A DNA stretch of 35,902 nucleotides from an uncultured Elusimicrobiales bacterium (GCA_910576915.1 CAJTJT010000014.1:1-35902), one strand, 5' to 3'; shown: positions 16,382-24,243, numbered from the stretch's first letter. Notes: a model not told the origin generated them from the letters alone. Numbers and translations: made by a program.

Positions 16382-16506
16382 ATTTTGCGGCTATGCTGTT
16401 TCATTGCGTCATTCCGTAGAGTTTTTGTACGGAATCTCGTAGTTACGAAACGACAGATTCCCGATAGAAACATTCGGGAATGACGTAAGTTGGGCAGCCG
16501 CAAAAT
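16382..16506 (+). promoter_or_regulatory. Leader stem-loop with nested REP-like pair, pilin 16525
   Basis: ATTTTGCGGCT (16382-16392) pairs perfectly with AGCCGCAAAAT (16496-16506). Inside lie two 29-bp REP-like units in inverted orientation (16408-16436 and 16456-16484). The SD GAGGGG follows the closing stem. Confidence 0.6.
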
Positions 16507-16524
16507 CTGATAGAGGGGTTACAG

Positions 16525-17055
16525 ATGAAAGGTTTTACGTTAATAGAATTGTTAGTCGTCGTATTAATTATCGGTATCTTGGCTTCCGTAGCGCTGCCGC
16601 AATATCAAAAAGCCGTGCTGAAAAGCCGCCACGCCAACATTTTGGTCTTGCTCCGTTCGCTCAAGGATGCGGAAGAACGCCATTATATGTCCTCCGGCGA
16701 ATATACAACGGATTGGGACGCGCTGGACGTTTCTCTCCCGTCTTCCTGCACGGTTAACGGCATTTCGGCGCGGTGTAACATCGGCGGCGTGAGCGTAAAT
16801 TATTCTCTTTCCACCGGCAATTTTAGTCATCCCAATTATTATATCGTGATGGCGCAAACCGCCGGAGCTTCCCGTATTCGCTGGCAGTGGCAGTTGGATA
16901 ACGCCGCCATCCAGCCCGGCAAACGTATTTGCTTTCCGGTGGATGCGGACGGCGAAACGCCAAAGTCGTTATGTCAAAGTTTGGGCGGTGTGGAATGCGG
17001 GGCGTATGCCGGGTGGTATCCGGGCATTTCCAAGGCATACTGTCTGCCGGATTAA
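16525..17055 (+). CDS. Type IV pilin-like protein
   Basis: 176 aa. Leader MKG, then FTLIELLVVVLIIGILASVALPQYQKAV with E+5. The globular part has cysteine pairs: CTVNGISARC in the middle and RICFPVDADGETPKSLCQSLGG near the end, the latter in the tail motif shared with the other pilins, followed by another Cys pair. It is preceded by a T12 box. Its TAA overlaps the stop of the convergent minus-strand pilin (shared TTAA), with no terminator between. Confidence 0.88.
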   Translation: MKGFTLIELLVVVLIIGILASVALPQYQKAVLKSRHANILVLLRSLKDAEERHYMSSGEYTTDWDALDVSLPSSCTVNGISARCNIGGVSVNYSLSTGNFSHPNYYIVMAQTAGASRIRWQWQLDNAAIQPGKRICFPVDADGETPKSLCQSLGGVECGAYAGWYPGISKAYCLPD

Positions 17056-17510
17056 CGGATTAAAAACGCTTCTTTTCCGTCGACAGTTATCGGGCCCTCT
17101 TCTGCCTGTGTTTGGCAGAAATCTTTGCCTGCATTGTTAAGCGGCACGCAGGCAAGGCGCATAAAATTATTAGTGGTAGTTAATTCGTACGCGGCGTGCG
17201 GATTACTTTCCAGCTGGGTGAATACGGCTTCCCAGCACGGCGTGTTTTCCGGCGCGCCCGGGCGGCAGACCACGCGGCCCGTAAATTTTTTCAGTTTCGC
17301 TTCCTGTAACCGTTTGGTCATGCGGTCGGCCTGTTCCTGCGTCATATACGTGCCGGAGGCAAAGTTCTTTTGCCGTCCCCACAGCATCACAACTTCCGTA
17401 ATGCGCGCGTTCTCCACGGCGTTGTAATAGTACGGCAGCGCCACCGCCGTCAAAATTCCGATGATTAAAATGACGACAAGCAGTTCAATAAGCGTAAATC
17501 CTTTCTTCAT
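17052..17510 (-). CDS. Type IV pilin-like protein, co-transcribed with an AlbA protein
   Basis: 152 aa. Leader MKKG with FTLIELLVVILIIGILTAVALPYYYNAVENAR. Cysteines at VVCRPGAPENTPCWEAV and the C-terminal pair ACVPLNNAGKDFCQT. This is the only pilin here on the minus strand, and it has no T12 box; its ATG overlaps by one base the stop of the AlbA/Schlafen gene, so it is translated from that gene's mRNA. It overlaps the stop of the pilin at 16525. Confidence 0.85.
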   Translation of the reverse strand: MKKGFTLIELLVVILIIGILTAVALPYYYNAVENARITEVVMLWGRQKNFASGTYMTQEQADRMTKRLQEAKLKKFTGRVVCRPGAPENTPCWEAVFTQLESNPHAAYELTTTNNFMRLACVPLNNAGKDFCQTQAEEGPITVDGKEAFLIR

Positions 17511-18694
17511 TATTCAGCCTCTTTGCGTAATTCTTCGCCCAGTGCGCGGATTTCTTTTTCACTTGCTTGTAATCCGAGCGACCAGGCCGTTTCGTGCATG
17601 ATATTTTCCCAAATTTCCGGCAGGGACGTTTGCAGCTGCGGCAGCGTAAGCGCGCGCTCCAAGCGCAGGTAATCTTCCAGCGCGGTGGCCTGTTTTCCGC
17701 CCAGCAGTACGCGCAGGGCGCGTGTGTTGTTCATTTTAAAGCGGAATAACAACGGGCCTCCGAAAGAAATTTTTTCCAAAAATTTACGCGCCGTAATTAA
17801 AAAAAGCGTCAAATTCTGGGCCAGGGTTTCCAGCCGCACCGTTTTGGCGGCGTGCCCGTTTACCATCTCTTCCGACGATACGATTTGCTTGTTCATTACC
17901 AGGCCGTACGCGTTAAATTCCGTCATTTTAAGTACGCCGCGCTTGTTGGAAATAACGGCCGCGCCGTCCTGTACCGGCAGGAGGGGGAACTGCGGGTCCG
18001 CCATGACGCCGTACGGCGCCCGCGTGGACGAAGCCGCTATCAGGGTGGGCAAACGTTTGTAATCGGTCAGCGGTTCCTCGGGGTATAAAGGGACGACGGA
18101 CAGTGTGGCCACCGCTTCGCCCGCCGGGCTGGCGGCGCGGGTTTTTAGGTAATTGTCAAAATGGCTTTCGGCTTTGTCGTGCAGAATGTGGCGCAAGCGT
18201 TCGGATTTTTGGCGGTGGTCCAGCAGCCAGGGCAGTTTGTCCGGGTGGACGATGGTTTCCGGGCGGCTGCTTTGCCCGGTGCGGATATAAGCGCGTTTTA
18301 GCTTGCCCACCAAATGCGGCGTTAAGTTGCTTTGCGGAATGTTAATCAGCACGAACATGCGGTCCCCCTGTTTGCTCACGCAGATATTAATATCCACGAA
18401 TACAATCGGGTCGATATGCGTTTGGATGATGTCTTCAATGCTATTACGCATTTTTTCGTGATAGGGAATGCCGGTAAACGGGGGCTTGGGTTTGTCGTTT
18501 TTATCATCCTGCACGCCCACGATGATGATTCCTCCCATCGCGTTGGCAAACGAAGCGATGGTTTTGGCGAATTTTTCGTGGTTTTTGGGCAGCATGTATT
18601 TATAATCCAGCTGTTTGCCCTCGGGCAGGCCGCGGCGGCAGAACTCGGCCACGTCCTGAAACGTTAGGTGATGGAAAGGTTTATCGAAAAACAT
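17510..18694 (-). CDS. AlbA_2 (Schlafen-type) putative DNA-binding protein
   Basis: 394 aa. The N-terminal ~150 residues form an AlbA_2/Schlafen-like domain: EGKQLDYKYMLPKNHEKFAKTIASFANAMGGIIIVGVQDD, then FVLINIPQSNLTPHLVGKLKRAYIRTGQSSRP. Proteins of this family are often annotated as ATP-binding or transcriptional regulators, and some Schlafens are nucleases. The C-terminal half (~170-394) is not recognised. Divergent from the MgtE_N-CBS gene, with pilin 17510-17052 as the downstream cistron. A role in controlling pilins is possible but inferred only from context. Confidence 0.8.
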   Translation of the reverse strand: MFFDKPFHHLTFQDVAEFCRRGLPEGKQLDYKYMLPKNHEKFAKTIASFANAMGGIIIVGVQDDKNDKPKPPFTGIPYHEKMRNSIEDIIQTHIDPIVFVDINICVSKQGDRMFVLINIPQSNLTPHLVGKLKRAYIRTGQSSRPETIVHPDKLPWLLDHRQKSERLRHILHDKAESHFDNYLKTRAASPAGEAVATLSVVPLYPEEPLTDYKRLPTLIAASSTRAPYGVMADPQFPLLPVQDGAAVISNKRGVLKMTEFNAYGLVMNKQIVSSEEMVNGHAAKTVRLETLAQNLTLFLITARKFLEKISFGGPLLFRFKMNNTRALRVLLGGKQATALEDYLRLERALTLPQLQTSLPEIWENIMHETAWSLGLQASEKEIRALGEELRKEAE

Positions 18695-18712
18695 AAGATT
18701 ATCCCTCGCTTT

Positions 18713-18742
18713 TTGGCCCTGGGGCTTTTTATTTATTATAAT
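18713..18742 (+). promoter_or_regulatory. Promoter of the MgtE_N-CBS gene
   Basis: TTGGCC (18713-18718), 18-bp spacer, TATAAT (18737-18742); the TTATTATAATAA context is partly palindromic and may serve the divergent AlbA gene too. An AAGGA SD precedes ATG 18788. Confidence 0.5.
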
Positions 18743-18787
18743 AACATTATTGCCGTAAAAGCGGAAACTTTCAAGGATTTTTTATAT

Positions 18788-19543
18788 ATGAATTCACCCA
18801 TGCACGCGCTTGCGGGCGCAATAACCGAAAAATTTATCGAGGCGGCCCCCGAAGCCGCCGCCCGCGCGCTGTCCGCCATGGCCACGCACGAGGCTATTTT
18901 GCTTCTTTCCCCGCTTAAAGCGCAGCTGGTGGTATCGTGTTTGGACCCGATGGCCCCCGCCAAAGCTGCCGCCATTTTGCGCCGCTTGCCGCTTCGGCAG
19001 GCGTCTTACGTGCTGGCGCGCCTTTCGGTGCCGCAGGCCGCGCGGCTGATGCAGGAATTTTCCGGCCCGTACCGGGAACGCATTTCGGGCGTGTTGGAAC
19101 CCGCGTTTGTAAAGTTGTTGGCGGACGCTTCGGCGTACGCGCCGGGGAGCGTGGGGGCGCTGATGCGTACGAATTTTGTGGCCGTGCGCACGGAAACGAA
19201 ACTTTCGCAGTTGGTGGAACGGCTGAAAAATTTACCGCGCAAAAAATTGCCGTCCGTGTGCTGGGTAACGGATAAGGACGGGGTTTTGAAAGGGCTTATC
19301 CGCTCGGCGGAACTTGCGTTTTACGCGCCGCAGAGCGCGGCCGGGTCCGTGATGAGTGAGGCGGAGTTTATAAGTCCCGCGCAAACGGCCGATTCGGCCC
19401 GCAAAACGTTTGAATCCGCCGGAACCGATATGCTGGCGGTAGTGAACGAAAAAAACGTTTTGGTGGGTGTTTTGCCGCTTTCCACCGTGCCTGTTCCGAT
19501 GCCGGAAGAAAAGAAATCTTTTTGGCGCAAATTAGCGGACTGA
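18788..19543 (+). CDS. Soluble MgtE N-domain plus CBS-domain protein
   Basis: 251 aa from ATG 18788, chosen for the AAGGA SD and the promoter upstream. Residues ~15-105 are helical repeats like the cytosolic MgtE_N/FliG-like domain (LSAMATHEAILLLSPLKAQLVVSCLDPMAPAKAAAILRRL). Two CBS repeats follow (GALMRTNFVAVRTETKLSQLVERL; VMSEAEFISPAQTADSARKTF). MgtE magnesium channels continue into a five-helix membrane domain, but this protein stops after the CBS pair with no membrane segment, so it may be a stand-alone sensor. What it senses is unknown. Confidence 0.78.
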   Translation: MNSPMHALAGAITEKFIEAAPEAAARALSAMATHEAILLLSPLKAQLVVSCLDPMAPAKAAAILRRLPLRQASYVLARLSVPQAARLMQEFSGPYRERISGVLEPAFVKLLADASAYAPGSVGALMRTNFVAVRTETKLSQLVERLKNLPRKKLPSVCWVTDKDGVLKGLIRSAELAFYAPQSAAGSVMSEAEFISPAQTADSARKTFESAGTDMLAVVNEKNVLVGVLPLSTVPVPMPEEKKSFWRKLAD

Positions 19544-19566
19544 AAAACAAATTTAATATGAGTGCT

Positions 19567-19602
19567 TGCCGCCGGGTTTAATGCCCGGCGGTATTTTTTT
19601 AT
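19567..19602 (+). terminator. Intrinsic terminator after the MgtE_N-CBS gene
   Basis: GCCGCCGGG / CCCGGCGGT stem followed by seven T. Confidence 0.8.
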
Positions 19603-19663
19603 ATTATTGGCCCCCGGATTACAAATTTTTTGGGGACGCTAACGTAAAACCTTGCACGTTGTC

Positions 19664-19819
19664 GTCATTCCGGTTCTGCGGCTTACTATACGTACGTCAT
19701 TCCCGAAGGTCGTAATCGGGAATCTGTTGTTATAAAAAGGAGTCGATCCCCGACAGAAACTCTCGGGGATGACATCTTTTTAAGGAGTAGATCCCGTATA
19801 GAAACTCTACGGGATGACT
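19664..19819. repeat. Cluster of 29-bp REP-like units
   Basis: Three clear units: 19696-19724 (GTCATTCCCG...CGGGAATC) and, inverted, 19745-19773 and 19790-19818 (GATCCC...GGGATGAC, loop AGAAACTCT). A degenerate start lies at 19664. Each unit is an imperfect palindrome. The same units occur in pilin leaders at 16408, 25238 and 26811. The 682-nt gap 19544-20225 has no credible gene. Confidence 0.75.
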
Positions 19820-19828
19820 TTTTAAATT

Positions 19829-19946
19829 CCCGCCCTTAGTCCTGTTTATAAAAAGCGTTCGAAACGGAAAAGGCGTTTTATTTGTTTGAGCGAAGCGAGT
19901 TGTAAAACGCCCCGTTTCGGACTGCTTTTTATAGGACCCGGGCGGG
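19829..19946. repeat. 118-bp MITE-like inverted repeat
   Basis: Outer arms CCCGCCC (19829-19835) and GGGCGGG (19940-19946); inner arms TCCTGTTTATAAAAAGC with GCTTTTTATAGGA, the TTCGAAACGG block with its complement, and AGGCGTTTTA with TAAAACGCC. The centre contains GAGCGAAGCGAG. No coding capacity. Confidence 0.6.
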
Positions 19947-20019
19947 CAGTCTTTTTGGTTCTTTTTCTAATGCTAGAAAAAGAATAGAAAATTTTTTGTT
20001 ACTTTTTGCCGACGCAAAA

Positions 20020-20107
20020 AGTAGTGCGTGACTTTGGGGCATGTCTAAACAGTGTTGCTCAGTTAATCATAAGAGCGCGGACAAGTTGCCTGCCCCCGGC
20101 AAGGGGG
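20020..20107 (+). repeat. Conserved upstream module, copy 3
   Basis: Closest relative of 10262-10353: same order of AGTAGTGC, CTAAACAGTGT, GAGCGCGGACAAGTTGCC and TGCCCCCGGCAAGGGGG directly before the T12 box. Confidence 0.6.
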
Positions 20108-20132
20108 TTGACTTGTTTTTTTTTTTTGATAA
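20108..20132 (+). promoter_or_regulatory. T12 box 3 (upstream of pilin 20226)
   Basis: TTGACTTG, twelve T (20116-20127), GATAA; 98 nt before the start codon, the same spacing as box 1. Confidence 0.7.
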
Positions 20133-20142
20133 ATTGGGGTAA

Positions 20143-20213
20143 CGGCTCGGTTTGGGTTATATAAAAACTCCTACAGTACCCCAAACCGGGCCGCCAACAA
20201 GAAAACTTGTAGG
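20143..20213 (+). promoter_or_regulatory. Leader stem-loop, possible pseudoknot, pilin 20226
   Basis: A 14-bp stem with one G-U pair joins 20143-20156 and 20080-type complement 20180-20193. Its loop contains CTCCTACAG (20168-20176), whose CCTACA can pair with TGTAGG (20208-20213) immediately before the AAGGAG SD. This would make an H-type pseudoknot that could hide the ribosome binding site. Confidence 0.5.
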
Positions 20214-20225
20214 AAGGAGAGAAAA

Positions 20226-20807
20226 ATGATTAAGAATAATAACAAAGGGTTCACGCTGATTGAGCTCTTAGTCGTTGTGCTCATCATCGGCATTTTGGCC
20301 GCCATGGCTATGCCGCAATACTTCAAAGCGGTGGAACGCAGCCGCATGACAGAAGCCGTAACGCTCTTGGGCAACATTGCTCAGTCCCAGCAGCGCAAAT
20401 ACTTGCAGATTAACAAGTATACGGAGAACTATGACGGTTTGGACGTTGCTCCCAAAGGCGCGACGGGCGATACGTATTACACCAAAGGTGATCCGAAAGA
20501 CGGGACCAACGGAAACGGTTTTGAAGTGACGATTGCCGAAACTACTTATACGGCTGGTATTGCTACGGCGGATCGTAAGAATAATGCCAAGAAAGACGGC
20601 TTACAGTACGATTATACTTTAAGCCGCTATTATGCCAGCAACGATACCACCTGCAAAGGCAACAATGACAATGGCGCGCTCTTGTGTGCGGACTTCTGCG
20701 GTATTGATACGCTTAAAAAAGGCGAAAGCTGCTGCAGTGACGGCCGGGATGGTACTACGGGCTGCGGTACTCCGTCCGACAATATGACTAGCGGCGAAGG
20801 CGCTTAA
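20226..20807 (+). CDS. Type IV pilin-like protein with cysteine-rich tail
   Basis: 193 aa, among the longest of the set. Leader MIKNNNKG, then FTLIELLVVVLIIGILAAMAMPQYFKAVERSR. The globular domain is lysine-, glycine- and tyrosine-rich (TYYTKGDPKDGTNGNGF), and the last ~50 residues hold seven cysteines (TTCKGN, LLCADFCGID, ESCCSDG, GCGTPS). The tail departs from the common CxSLG ending. Preceded by AAGGAGAG, a T12 box and a large leader structure, suggesting strong regulated expression; it could be a major pilin. Confidence 0.88.
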   Translation: MIKNNNKGFTLIELLVVVLIIGILAAMAMPQYFKAVERSRMTEAVTLLGNIAQSQQRKYLQINKYTENYDGLDVAPKGATGDTYYTKGDPKDGTNGNGFEVTIAETTYTAGIATADRKNNAKKDGLQYDYTLSRYYASNDTTCKGNNDNGALLCADFCGIDTLKKGESCCSDGRDGTTGCGTPSDNMTSGEGA

Positions 20808-20825
20808 TCTTAGTTTGTTTGTCTT

Positions 20826-20858
20826 TCCCGCCCCCTGCAGTTTGGGGGCGGTTTTTTA
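20826..20858 (+). terminator. Intrinsic terminator after pilin 20226
   Basis: CCGCCCCC / GGGGGCGG stem and six T. Confidence 0.8.
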
Positions 20859-20918
20859 TGGTTATCAGCCGCAAAAAACCGGGCTTCCAAACGGAAACCC
20901 GGTTTCTTATATGGCAAC

Positions 20919-20956
20919 AAAAAGGCCCCGGGCGTAATTTCCGGGGCCTTTTTAAA
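20919..20956 (-). terminator. Terminator of the YggS operon (bidirectional)
   Basis: AAAAAGGCCCCGG / CCGGGGCCTTTTT palindrome just after the stop at 20969; another hairpin (AAACCGGG / CCCGGTTT) lies at about 20875-20906. Confidence 0.75.
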
Positions 20957-20968
20957 TTCACGTAAATC

Positions 20969-21235
20969 CTACGGAATGGAATCCATGATTTTGCGCAGTT
21001 CTTCTTCGCTTTTGTCGCGCACTTCCACGGTTTTTTCCTTCCCTTTGGCGCCTTTTACGATAATAATGCTTTCTTCTTTAACGTTGAAAAAATCGGCCAG
21101 GAAGGTTTTCATAAGGGCGTTTGCGGCGTCGTCATCCACTTTTTTGTTTTTAATCTTCACGCGCAAAACGCTGCCGATACGGCTAATTACTTCATTGCGC
21201 CCCGCGGTGGGAATCAAACGGACCTTTATAATCAT
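20969..21235 (-). CDS. DUF167/YggU-family protein
   Basis: 88 aa. Start at ATG 21235, overlapping the yggS stop by ATGA; the longer frame to 21451 is out-of-frame overlap with yggS. Sequence MIIKVRLIPTAGRNEVI, VLRVKIKNKKVDDDAANALMKTFLADFF and VKEESIIIVKGAKGKEKTVEV match the compact YggU/DUF167 fold. Function is unknown in the family; linkage to yggS is a common arrangement. Confidence 0.85.
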   Translation of the reverse strand: MIIKVRLIPTAGRNEVISRIGSVLRVKIKNKKVDDDAANALMKTFLADFFNVKEESIIIVKGAKGKEKTVEVRDKSEEELRKIMDSIP

Positions 21236-21936
21236 AAAACCTCCAAATTTGCGGCAAACAACCTGCTGCCGATTCTGGGCAGGGAAGAACCTTCTTCTAC
21301 TGCCGTCACAAAATCTTCGCTCATTCCCAGGGACAAATACCGTTCCGTCCCGGGCGGAAAGTCTTGGTCGAACGCTCTTTTCACTCGGCCGAATAAATTT
21401 CTCAGTTCGGCTTCGGGGGCCCCTTGGGGAGCTATACCCATGTATCCGCACACTTTCACCTGCGTAAGCGTTTTTAGCTTGGCGGCAAGCGTTCTGGCAT
21501 CCTCTAACGTAAGCCCGGACTGTGTTTCCCGGTCTGTCAGTTTTACCTGCACCAGTGCTCGGATTATTTTGCCCGGCGGCAGGTGTTTTTCGAGGGCGAG
21601 AGCGGTGTCAAAATCATCCAAAGAATCGATAAAATCAAACAACTGCGCCGCCTTGGCCGCTTTATTTTTTTGCAAATGCCCGATAAAATGTTTTACGACG
21701 GGATACTTCGCAAAATCTTCACTCGTCCACCGCGCCCAGGCTTGCTGCACGCGGGACTCGCCCACATGGCGGATAAGCCCGTGCCGAAGCAAAACTAAAA
21801 CATCTTGGTCTTGGGCGTATTTGGTGACGGCCAATAAGGTTACTTCACGGGGATTTCTTGCCGTTTTTTTGCAGGCGGCGGACAGGGCGTTTTGCACGTC
21901 TTGAAAGTTCTGAAGCAGTGTTTCTTCCCTGTTCAT
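21232..21936 (-). CDS. YggS-type pyridoxal phosphate homeostasis protein
   Basis: 234 aa, normal length. A cytosolic PLP-binding TIM-barrel protein of the PLPBP/YggS/ProSC family that buffers PLP and affects amino-acid pools. The PLP-lysine region LLAVTKYAQ, FIGHLQKNKAAKA, KVCGYMGIAP and LSLGMSEDFVTAVEEGSSLPRIGSRLF are typical. A TATAAT on the minus strand (21954-21959) and AAGGGA SD precede the ATG. Confidence 0.93.
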   Translation of the reverse strand: MNREETLLQNFQDVQNALSAACKKTARNPREVTLLAVTKYAQDQDVLVLLRHGLIRHVGESRVQQAWARWTSEDFAKYPVVKHFIGHLQKNKAAKAAQLFDFIDSLDDFDTALALEKHLPPGKIIRALVQVKLTDRETQSGLTLEDARTLAAKLKTLTQVKVCGYMGIAPQGAPEAELRNLFGRVKRAFDQDFPPGTERYLSLGMSEDFVTAVEEGSSLPRIGSRLFAANLEVL

Positions 21937-21985
21937 AAAAAATCCCTTGACATATTATACCAAAATTTTATTTAATACGCCATTT

Positions 21986-22705
21986 TTATTTGGTTTTGGC
22001 GTTTTTGCGGGCTTTTTTAAGAAGGGAGAGAATGTCGCGGGAGGCCTTGTCCGACAGCGGTGCCAAAATCCGCGAGATTTTAGACAAGTTTTCTTCGTCC
22101 GGCACGGCGCCGTATTCGAGCAGCAGTTTTACGGCGGCCACATTTTTAAGCGTGGCGGCGTAATACAGAGGGGAGAATCCGTTTCCGTCCGCCAGATTGG
22201 GGTCCGCCCCGCGTTTAAGCATGTATTCCAGCAGGCTGGTGCGGTCGGTTTCGGACGGGTATTCTTGCGTAACGGCCATTAAAAGCGCGGTGGCGCCGCG
22301 GTCCGTTTGAATGTTGAGGTCCGCCCCGCGGAAAACGAGCAGTTTGGCCGCTTCGCTTTGTCCGTCGCGCGCGGCGATGAAAAGCGGCGTCCAGCCTTCG
22401 GGGGTGGGATAGTCGATATTTAAACCCTCTTCCAGCAGGAAGTTGATTAGGTCTTCGTTGCCGGAAGAAGCTGCCGCGTGCAGGGCGTTAAAAAGAACGT
22501 CCGTATATTGGCGGTCTTTGTCGTCAAAATACAGTTCGAAAGAAAGGTCGGCGCCGTCTTCCAAATCGTTTTTGACGGAGACTAAATCCCCGTAGTACGC
22601 GTCCGCCACCAGGCTTTCGTTAAGCGTCTGCTGGCGTTCCGCGCGATATCCGGCGGCCAGCCAGCATACCAGTAATGCGGTTAAAAATACGAGGACTTTC
22701 TTCAT
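21986..22705 (-). CDS. Exported ankyrin-repeat protein
   Basis: 239 aa. N-terminal signal peptide or anchor (MKKVLVFLTALLVCWLAAGY). Four to five ankyrin repeats from ~60 to ~205: LFNALHAAASSGNEDLINFLLEEGLNI, GWTPLFIAARDGQSEAAKLLVFRGADLNIQ, GATALLMAVTQ, and GFSPLYYAATLKNVAAVKLLLEYGA. Likely a periplasmic protein-binding scaffold; partner unknown. It has a basic C-terminal tail. Confidence 0.88.
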   Translation of the reverse strand: MKKVLVFLTALLVCWLAAGYRAERQQTLNESLVADAYYGDLVSVKNDLEDGADLSFELYFDDKDRQYTDVLFNALHAAASSGNEDLINFLLEEGLNIDYPTPEGWTPLFIAARDGQSEAAKLLVFRGADLNIQTDRGATALLMAVTQEYPSETDRTSLLEYMLKRGADPNLADGNGFSPLYYAATLKNVAAVKLLLEYGAVPDEENLSKISRILAPLSDKASRDILSLLKKARKNAKTK

Positions 22706-22732
22706 AAAATTATTTTATCAAATAACGCGGCT

Positions 22733-22763
22733 GTAAAAACGCCCCGCTAGGCTTTGCGGGGCG
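22733..22763 (-). terminator. Intrinsic terminator of gene 24123-22777
   Basis: ACGCCCCGC / GCGGGGCGT stem with T-run on the minus strand. Confidence 0.8.
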
Positions 22764-22776
22764 TGGAGGAAATTAG

Positions 22777-24123
22777 TTACTGCGCGGCGTGTGCGGCCCG
22801 GTAGAGGTAGAAATTGCGGATTCCTTCCAGTACGTACAGATAACCGCGGCGGGAGAAAAAATCGTCATTGCCGGGGAGTTCGCCGTCGTACCCGGCCATA
22901 TAGTCTTTTTCCAGGGCCTGGGGGGAACGGGTCATATCCCAGGCGGAGGTGCCTTCTCCGGCGTAGGATTGCAAAAGGATGGGCGTATTATCGCGGTTAT
23001 TGCGCAGGGTTTTAACGAGCAGGTTCCCGCCGCCGCCCGGGATAAAATAATCCGTTAAAATTAAATCAAACCGGGACTGGTTGTGCTTTTGCATGAATTC
23101 GCCAACGGAAGTAAAAGTTTGCACCGTAATGCCGTTTGTAAATAAGCGGCCGTTTTGCCAGGCGGTATACTGGTTGATGTGGGCGGGATTATCGTTTAAT
23201 ACGGCGATTTTCAGGCCGGCGGGGATTTGGGCGCAAAGTTCTTCCGCCGCACTGCGGGCTTTATCGGGCGAAAAGAAGTAGGTGTCGTCCAAAATGGCCA
23301 GGCGGGGGGAGACCCCGGCCGGGGGGACCAAACGGTATTCGTTAAGATTAAACGGCGCGGGTCGTTTGAGATGGGGCACTACTAATTGGCCGGGCATATC
23401 AAATAAAATTTCGCGCGCCCAGTTAATATCGGTGATAATGCGGGAGATAAGCGGGTCCGTATTGTGCATATGTCTTAACAGGTTTTGTATTTTTAAAGAC
23501 AGGGTCGATAATTCTTCGTCTAAAGCACGCTTTTCGGAGGGGTTCCACTGAGGAGCGGAAGCCGCCAAAAAAGGCATCAATCTGTTGCATAAGTAAGGAT
23601 GAAAAGTTTTTACATAGGAATAAAAAGCATCATATTCTTCCAGCATTTCCGGGGGCAGATGATAGGAATGAACCAGTTTGTAGGGGTCGGTGGGCGCGGG
23701 GAGCGGGGCCAGCAACGCCCGGCGCGCTTCTTTGGCGTAGAGGGCTCTTTCGCGCGAGAAAGTTTCTTCCGATTTAAAATTATATTCAAAATGTTTAAAA
23801 AGTTCGTCGTATCTGTCTAAGATAACCGCCTGAGGAGAAATGCGAAATTCAATGTCGTTTGGGTCGAAAATTTCGTCTGGAATGTAGTCGGGTTCAAACG
23901 GTAGCGGGCGGATTCTTTCCGGGTGACTGAACAGGTTTTTTGTAGCTGCGCGGGTAACAGTGCCAAGTACCGTGGTCGTTTGAACGGTTGCCTGGGCAGC
24001 TTTGGCGGCTTGAGCGGGCGCATTGGATACCGCTTTCACGAGCGCTTTACCCGGTTTTACTTGGGCGTACAGCGCCTGAGAGCAGCAAGCGAGCGGAATC
24101 AACAAACAAATAAGTTTTTTCAT
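22777..24123 (-). CDS. Exported protein with C-terminal receiver-like domain
   Basis: 448 aa. A Sec signal peptide (residues 1-20, ending QALYA) is followed by an alanine-rich linker (to ~60), a helical region of unknown type (~100-245) and, at about 303-390, a domain that reads like a response-regulator receiver. It has strand 1 KIAVLNDNP with N310/D311 in place of the acidic pair, strand 3 FDLILTDYFIP with D358 at the phosphorylation position, and strand 4 TPILLQSYAG. A receiver exported to the periplasm would lack its usual phosphodonor, so it may be a structural or degenerate domain. No kinase is nearby. Confidence 0.7.
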   Translation of the reverse strand: MKKLICLLIPLACCSQALYAQVKPGKALVKAVSNAPAQAAKAAQATVQTTTVLGTVTRAATKNLFSHPERIRPLPFEPDYIPDEIFDPNDIEFRISPQAVILDRYDELFKHFEYNFKSEETFSRERALYAKEARRALLAPLPAPTDPYKLVHSYHLPPEMLEEYDAFYSYVKTFHPYLCNRLMPFLAASAPQWNPSEKRALDEELSTLSLKIQNLLRHMHNTDPLISRIITDINWAREILFDMPGQLVVPHLKRPAPFNLNEYRLVPPAGVSPRLAILDDTYFFSPDKARSAAEELCAQIPAGLKIAVLNDNPAHINQYTAWQNGRLFTNGITVQTFTSVGEFMQKHNQSRFDLILTDYFIPGGGGNLLVKTLRNNRDNTPILLQSYAGEGTSAWDMTRSPQALEKDYMAGYDGELPGNDDFFSRRGYLYVLEGIRNFYLYRAAHAAQ

Positions 24124-24243
24124 AATAAACCCTTAACATATCTTAATAAACATATGTTTTTAAGAAAAGGGTCAAAAGACCTAGATGGCCTGGGCCCGCC
24201 TGGTGCATGCAGCTACCCCGGGCATGAGCCGGAGGGAGTTTTC

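Noticed and set aside
21236..21451. 160-aa version of the YggU-like protein
   Set aside because: The extra N-terminus is the out-of-frame yggS sequence; ATG 21235 in an ATGA overlap gives the normal family length.
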